From Sulfurovum sp. UBA7648 (lineage in GTDB: Bacteria > Campylobacterota > Campylobacteria > Campylobacterales > Sulfurovaceae), in contig DLIG01000015.1 in the NCBI GenBank assembly GCA_002483605.1, positions 41,236-66,520 on the forward strand: 25,285 bases of DNA, in the 5' to 3' direction. A program made the position numbers and the translations under genes. Position 1 is the first letter of the stretch. Each line of letters starts with the position of its first letter. This document shows positions 21,682-25,285 of the stretch, piece after piece. The notes beneath the pieces are model-generated. The model was not told where the DNA came from. It saw only the letters and a program-made list of their open reading frames with translations, and did no database searches.

Positions 21682-22903
21682 GACAGCATTTGATCTGGCA
21701 TGGAAAAGTTTAACTAGACGCAAGACTCGTACATTAATGGTGATCATGATGATAGCTTTGAGCTTAAGCGGTCTGCTTTTTTTACAAGGGTTGTATGATG
21801 GGATGGTATCGCATATGATCAACACCGCCATTAGAAGTGATTCCGGAGAAATATCACTCTATGCCAAACAATATCGTTTAGAAAAAACTATAGATTATCA
21901 CATAGATGATCCAAAAGCCATAAAAGCATATCTTGATGGCTCCAAAAATATAGATGCATATGCCATCCGTCTTTCCCAAGAGGGATTGGTTTCCACTGCA
22001 CATAAATCACTAGGAGCTACCTTAAAAGGCGTGAGACTGGAAGATGAGAGAAGATTTGGGGATTTTGATACTTTTTTATTTAAAGGAAAGTTTAGCTTTG
22101 GTCCAAAAAATCAAGAAGCGTTAATAGGTTTTAAACTTGCAGAAAAACTCAAAGTCATTACAGGCAGCCGTCTTGTATTTACTGCCCAAGACGCAAGCGG
22201 TGAGATAAATGCGATCTCTTTTCGCATAAGCGGTATTATTAAGAGCGGAAATTTAGCAGTGGATGAAGGGTCTGTTTTTGTTTCTATAGAAACTATGGAA
22301 CATTTTCTTGCTTTGCCAAACAGCGCTACGCAAATAGCACTTCGCATAAAAGATGAATCTTACACTAATAGCATCCAATCGATACTTCAAAAAAAATTTA
22401 GCACAATAGACGTGCTTCGATGGGATGAGCTTTATCCTTTATTAATAGAAATGCGTGATATGATGGATATCTTCAATTGGCTAAGTTATGCTATTGTTTT
22501 TGCTGTTGCGGCACTTGGGATTTTTGGCGTTATTTTGATGTCTATTTTGGAGCGAATGAGAGAATTTAGCATAATGATGGCTATTGGAACCCCATATGGG
22601 AATATTCGATATCAAGTTATTAGCGAAGCTTTTATTATGGCCTTAATCGGATACATAATAGGTGCCATTTTAGGATTTGGTTTTTTGGTTTACACTTCAT
22701 CAAACGGAATTGACCTGCGCTATTATCAAGCCGGGCTGGAGAGTTTCGGATTAAATGCTGTTTTGTATGCCGATATCCGTTATTATTACTTTCTTCAAGC
22801 TTTTGCTTCTGTCTTTTTTGCTACTTTTATTTCTGTCCTTTGGCCGTTATATGTGCTCAAAAAGATCAAACCTATAGAAATAATACAAGGAAAAATGATA
22901 TGA
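21674..22903 (+). CDS. ABC transporter permease, FtsX/LolC-E type (second)
   Basis: A 409-residue permease with the same layout as the previous one: an N-terminal helix after RRKTRTLMVIMMIALSLSG, a periplasmic domain to about 270, then three helices. The coupling segment is LERMREFSIMMAIGTPYGNI, equivalent to the EIGLLRALG motif but less standard. The two permeases differ enough to form a heterodimer, like LolC with LolE. The start ATG at 21674 lies in the overlap ATGTATAA; a GTG start seven codons earlier is possible but unneeded. The stop TGA overlaps the start of the ATPase gene as ATGA. Confidence 0.92.
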   Translation: MYKTAFDLAWKSLTRRKTRTLMVIMMIALSLSGLLFLQGLYDGMVSHMINTAIRSDSGEISLYAKQYRLEKTIDYHIDDPKAIKAYLDGSKNIDAYAIRLSQEGLVSTAHKSLGATLKGVRLEDERRFGDFDTFLFKGKFSFGPKNQEALIGFKLAEKLKVITGSRLVFTAQDASGEINAISFRISGIIKSGNLAVDEGSVFVSIETMEHFLALPNSATQIALRIKDESYTNSIQSILQKKFSTIDVLRWDELYPLLIEMRDMMDIFNWLSYAIVFAVAALGIFGVILMSILERMREFSIMMAIGTPYGNIRYQVISEAFIMALIGYIIGAILGFGFLVYTSSNGIDLRYYQAGLESFGLNAVLYADIRYYYFLQAFASVFFATFISVLWPLYVLKKIKPIEIIQGKMI

Positions 22904-23571
22904 AACTTACTCACATCTCTAAAATCTTCTTTCCCGATTCGCTAAAAGAGGTAAAAGCCCTTGCAGATATCAATCTCACTTTCGAAGACGGCGAGTTTAC
23001 TACGCTAAGCGGGGAATCCGGTTCTGGCAAAACAACCCTGCTAAATATTATCGGAGGGCTAGAAAGGCCGACAAGCGGGAGCATATTTATTGATGAATTG
23101 GAACTAACAAAACTTAATGATGAGCAGATGGCAGATTATAGACTGCGGCACATCGGATTTGTTTTTCAGGCATATAATCTAATATCCGTACTTACCGTGA
23201 GAGAAAATATAGGCTTTATTATGAAGCTTCTTCGTTTTGATGATGAACAAATTAACAAGCGTATAGATGAGCTCTCCTCTATATTGCAGATAGAAGATAT
23301 CTTAGACAAACTTCCCGGCCAAATAAGCGGTGGGCAGCAACAACGCGTAGCAGTAGCGAGAGCAGTGGCTTCTAGGCCTAAACTCATATTAGCAGATGAG
23401 CCTACAGCCAATTTGGATTCAAAAAATAGTGAAAGACTCATGAAGATGCTCCGCACTCTCAATGAAAAAGAGCATGTTACCGTGATCTTTGCCTCCCACG
23501 ACAGTTATGTCTTGGAGCAATCAAAACGGATCATTGTCTTAAAAGACGGAGCAGTTATTGAAGATAATTAA
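22900..23571 (+). CDS. ABC transporter ATP-binding protein, LolD/MacB type
   Basis: A 223-residue ATPase that powers the two permeases. All motifs are intact: Walker A GESGSGKTT (38-46), Q-loop Gln90 in FVFQAYNLI, signature SGGQQQRVAVARA (143-155), Walker B LILADEPTANLDS (162-174) and H-loop His200. The FQAYNLI..LTVRENI pattern and size are those of LolD, FtsE and MacB ATPases rather than importers. The ATG overlaps the permease stop (ATGA). The real LolD of the cell would be expected elsewhere with LolCE, so this looks like a second, dedicated set. The outer-membrane gene starts inside its last codons. Confidence 0.95.
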   Translation: MKLTHISKIFFPDSLKEVKALADINLTFEDGEFTTLSGESGSGKTTLLNIIGGLERPTSGSIFIDELELTKLNDEQMADYRLRHIGFVFQAYNLISVLTVRENIGFIMKLLRFDDEQINKRIDELSSILQIEDILDKLPGQISGGQQQRVAVARAVASRPKLILADEPTANLDSKNSERLMKMLRTLNEKEHVTVIFASHDSYVLEQSKRIIVLKDGAVIEDN

Positions 23572-24679
23572 AATATTACTCACTCTTACCATCTGTTCGT
23601 GGGCATTTGAAAATGAATACAGCATTGAAAATACCAATTTTACACTTTCGCTAGTTCCATATCAAGATCATGAGAGAAGTTTTTATAACTATAACAGGTT
23701 GAGGCTGGATTATACACTCAAAGAAGAAAATTGGCATATCAATTTCATAGGAGATATTGACAATTACTATGGAAAAGAGTATATACAAAGTGATGAGTAT
23801 ATCTTTTCACGTACTATCAAAGCAGACACCCCGTTTGATATAGAAACCTCTACTCATGATTATGACGGCGGAGAACTATTTGGCCGTATTCATCGCTTGA
23901 ATATCGGATATAATGATGAAACACATCGTTTGATCTTTGGTCTCCAAAAGATCACTATGGGCGTAGGGCGCATATGGACTCCAACCGATCTTTTTAATCC
24001 ACGCAATCCGTTAGCACTCGAGCCCGACCAGATTTTCGGAGCCTATGCATTTTCGTATATTTATTCACCAAATAAAACTACGGAGATAATGGGTGTAGTT
24101 AGCCAAAGAAACGATAAAAGCTACAAATATGCAAGCCGGGTAAAGGGCTATGCAGGTTTTGCAGATATCGCATTGGATCTGCTATATAGTAATGATGCAC
24201 AGATGATTGGCTATGAGATCGAGGGCGATCTCTTTGATACCGGTATTGAGTGGCGAAGTGAAGGGGGGTATTTCAAAGATAAGATCTTGGATAAAACATT
24301 TTATCAAGGCATTTTTGGTGTAGATTACGGATTTCAAAACGGAGTCACGGCAGCATTGGAGTGGCTTCATACTACTAAAACTTATTTGGCCTTGGAAATT
24401 TTAGATATGCAAAACTCTACACTATCTGGTAACCGATTTAGATCTTCGGATTATCTAGGAACATCATTGAGCTATGATTTTAATCTGATGCTTCAAGGCT
24501 CGGTTAGTATGATATACAATTTGGACGATAATAGCCTGTTCGCATCGCCTGTCATTATATACAGTTTGGATGATGAAACTACCATTTCCTTGGGTGCTTT
24601 GCTGTATAACGGAGATTATCAAAGCGAGTTTGGCAGTTTTGAGCATCGATATTATCTGCGATTAAAGAAAACATTTTAG
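23558..24679 (+). CDS. Outer-membrane beta-barrel protein of the ABC export operon
   Basis: A 373-residue protein with a signal peptide (MKIIKILLTLTICSWA, cut before FENE). The rest alternates polar and hydrophobic residues in strands with many Tyr, Phe and Trp and short turns. It ends RYYLRLKKTF; a C-terminal Phe after alternating aromatic residues is the usual barrel-insertion signal. The segment GVGRIWTPTDLFNPRNPLAL (about 132-151) is like one in large alginate-export/DUF1302-type barrels linked to LolA-like proteins. The start is TTG at 23558, overlapping the ATPase gene by 14 bases with GGAG six bases upstream. It is probably the outer-membrane acceptor or exit of the system, but this is inferred from position. 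Confidence 0.85.
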   Translation: MKIIKILLTLTICSWAFENEYSIENTNFTLSLVPYQDHERSFYNYNRLRLDYTLKEENWHINFIGDIDNYYGKEYIQSDEYIFSRTIKADTPFDIETSTHDYDGGELFGRIHRLNIGYNDETHRLIFGLQKITMGVGRIWTPTDLFNPRNPLALEPDQIFGAYAFSYIYSPNKTTEIMGVVSQRNDKSYKYASRVKGYAGFADIALDLLYSNDAQMIGYEIEGDLFDTGIEWRSEGGYFKDKILDKTFYQGIFGVDYGFQNGVTAALEWLHTTKTYLALEILDMQNSTLSGNRFRSSDYLGTSLSYDFNLMLQGSVSMIYNLDDNSLFASPVIIYSLDDETTISLGALLYNGDYQSEFGSFEHRYYLRLKKTF

Positions 24680-24701
24680 TCGCTTGATATGTAAAAATAG
24701 A

Positions 24702-24707
24702 TATAAT
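24702..24707 (+). promoter_or_regulatory. -10 box right against the YgjP-type gene (possible leaderless transcript)
   Basis: A perfect TATAAT whose last base is only five bases before the ATG at 24713. With the usual six- to eight-base distance the transcript would begin at the start codon itself. No ribosome binding site is visible before this ATG. Confidence 0.55.
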
Positions 24708-24712
24708 TATGT

Positions 24713-25216
24713 ATGCTAAAATATATAGATGGTTATAATATACAGATAAAATCCCAAGTGCAAGCATTGATTGATCAAAATAAACTTGGAGAATATATAC
24801 TTTCAAAATACCCCAAAATCCACTCATACACTATAGATAAAAGTCTTTATGAATATGTAACGGAACTAAAAAATACCTATATGAAAAGCTCTTTGCCTAT
24901 TGCTAAAGTGCTTTATGATACCAAGATACGAGATCTCAAATCAGCACTTGGTATGCATACTTTTGTCTCTCGCGTACAAGGCGGGAAGTTAAAAGCCAAA
25001 AACGAGATTCGCATATCACATCTTTTTAAAAAGGTTCCGGAACCTTTTTTGCGTATGATAGCTGCCCATGAACTGGCACATCTAAAAGAAAAGGAGCACA
25101 ACAAGGCATTTTATAAATTATGCACACATATAGAACCATCATATCATCAGCTCGAATTTGATGTTAGGCTTTTTTTGATATACAAAGAACATTTTGGGGA
25201 GATTTACGGTTCATGA
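24713..25216 (+). CDS. YgjP-type (M48-like) zinc metallopeptidase domain protein
   Basis: A 167-residue cytoplasmic protein of the YgjP/DUF45 family. The zinc motif HELAHLKEKEHNKAFYKLC (118-136) gives His118, Glu119, His122 and the third ligand His128, all present. The preceding segment FVSRVQGGKLKAKNEIRIS and the following YHQLEFDVRLFLIYK are typical of the family in gamma- and epsilonproteobacteria. A peptidase role is predicted from the motif only; YgjP relatives also occur beside restriction genes. It has no signal peptide. The start at 24713 keeps the conserved N-terminus MLKYIDGY although it has no ribosome binding site. It overlaps the next gene as ATGA. Confidence 0.92.
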   Translation: MLKYIDGYNIQIKSQVQALIDQNKLGEYILSKYPKIHSYTIDKSLYEYVTELKNTYMKSSLPIAKVLYDTKIRDLKSALGMHTFVSRVQGGKLKAKNEIRISHLFKKVPEPFLRMIAAHELAHLKEKEHNKAFYKLCTHIEPSYHQLEFDVRLFLIYKEHFGEIYGS

Positions 25217-25285
25217 CCACCATAATTATGATATTTATCCTGCCTATCGGTATCGTGATATATTTTTGGGACAAAAAAAATTATC
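25213..25285 (+). CDS. Start of a small membrane protein (partial)
   Basis: An open frame runs from ATG at 25213 to the right edge of the window. It overlaps the metallopeptidase stop by four bases (ATGA), as in a coupled pair. The visible 24 residues, MTTIIMIFILPIGIVIYFWD and then KKNY, are one hydrophobic segment followed by charges. This fits a membrane anchor or signal peptide. The rest is outside the window, so no family can be named. Confidence 0.6.
   Translation, partial: MTTIIMIFILPIGIVIYFWDKKNY

Overview
The window is AT-rich DNA from a member of the Campylobacterota (former Epsilonproteobacteria), most likely a free-living marine or sulfur-cycle type such as the Sulfurimonas/Sulfurovum group. 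The evidence is a set of genes that are recognisable as epsilonproteobacterial: an HP0268-like small protein ahead of miaB and a DUF374 acyltransferase, a short NusA, a NifU-domain protein plus small helical protein ahead of murE, and panD-ebfC. Promoters follow the pattern usual for the group: a good TATAAT -10 box with AT-rich DNA in place of a clear -35 box. A partial ectA gene at the left edge points to ectoine synthesis, so to a salt-exposed habitat. No tRNA, rRNA, CRISPR array or insertion sequence was seen. The genus is an inference.

Layout. 1-228 (minus) is the 5' part of ectA, followed by about 450 bp of very AT-rich non-coding DNA. 687-2823 is a tightly overlapping operon: NifU-domain protein, TPR-like protein, murE. 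2913-4031 holds a [2Fe-2S] thioredoxin-fold protein, panD and ebfC. A 43-residue basic protein gene with a strong ribosome binding site (4038-4169, minus) lies convergent to ebfC and divergent to an ankyrin-repeat gene. The ankyrin gene ends inside a telomere-like 7-bp tandem repeat, followed by a CA-only tract that can form a G-quadruplex on the minus strand, just upstream of rimO. rimO also ends inside a 7-bp tandem repeat. Then come a small palindromic repeat, tilS, and two tandem paralogous lipoproteins.

8614-11622 (minus) is an operon read as HP0268-like protein, miaB, DUF374 acyltransferase, tyrosine recombinase. nusA is divergent from it. nusA converges on an L,D-transpeptidase, with a C8-containing palindromic repeat between them. 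Upstream of the transpeptidase on the same strand is a large AAA ATPase. A secreted TPR protein follows on the plus strand.

16113-19317 encodes a two-gene PTS: an HPr-EI fusion and an N-acetylglucosamine-type EIICB. No EIIA domain is present in the window. 19497-24679 is an apparent six-gene operon: DUF2892 membrane protein, LolA-like periplasmic protein, two FtsX/LolC-E-type permeases, a LolD-type ATPase and an outer-membrane beta-barrel. Together these look like a dedicated inner-to-outer-membrane export path, built like the Lol system but separate from it. The window ends with a YgjP-type metallopeptidase that may be translated from a leaderless mRNA, and the start of a small membrane protein.

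The strongest candidates for undescribed biology are the Lol-like export operon, the compact EIIA-less PTS, the two paralogous lipoproteins, the 43-residue protein, and the repeat structures flanking rimO.
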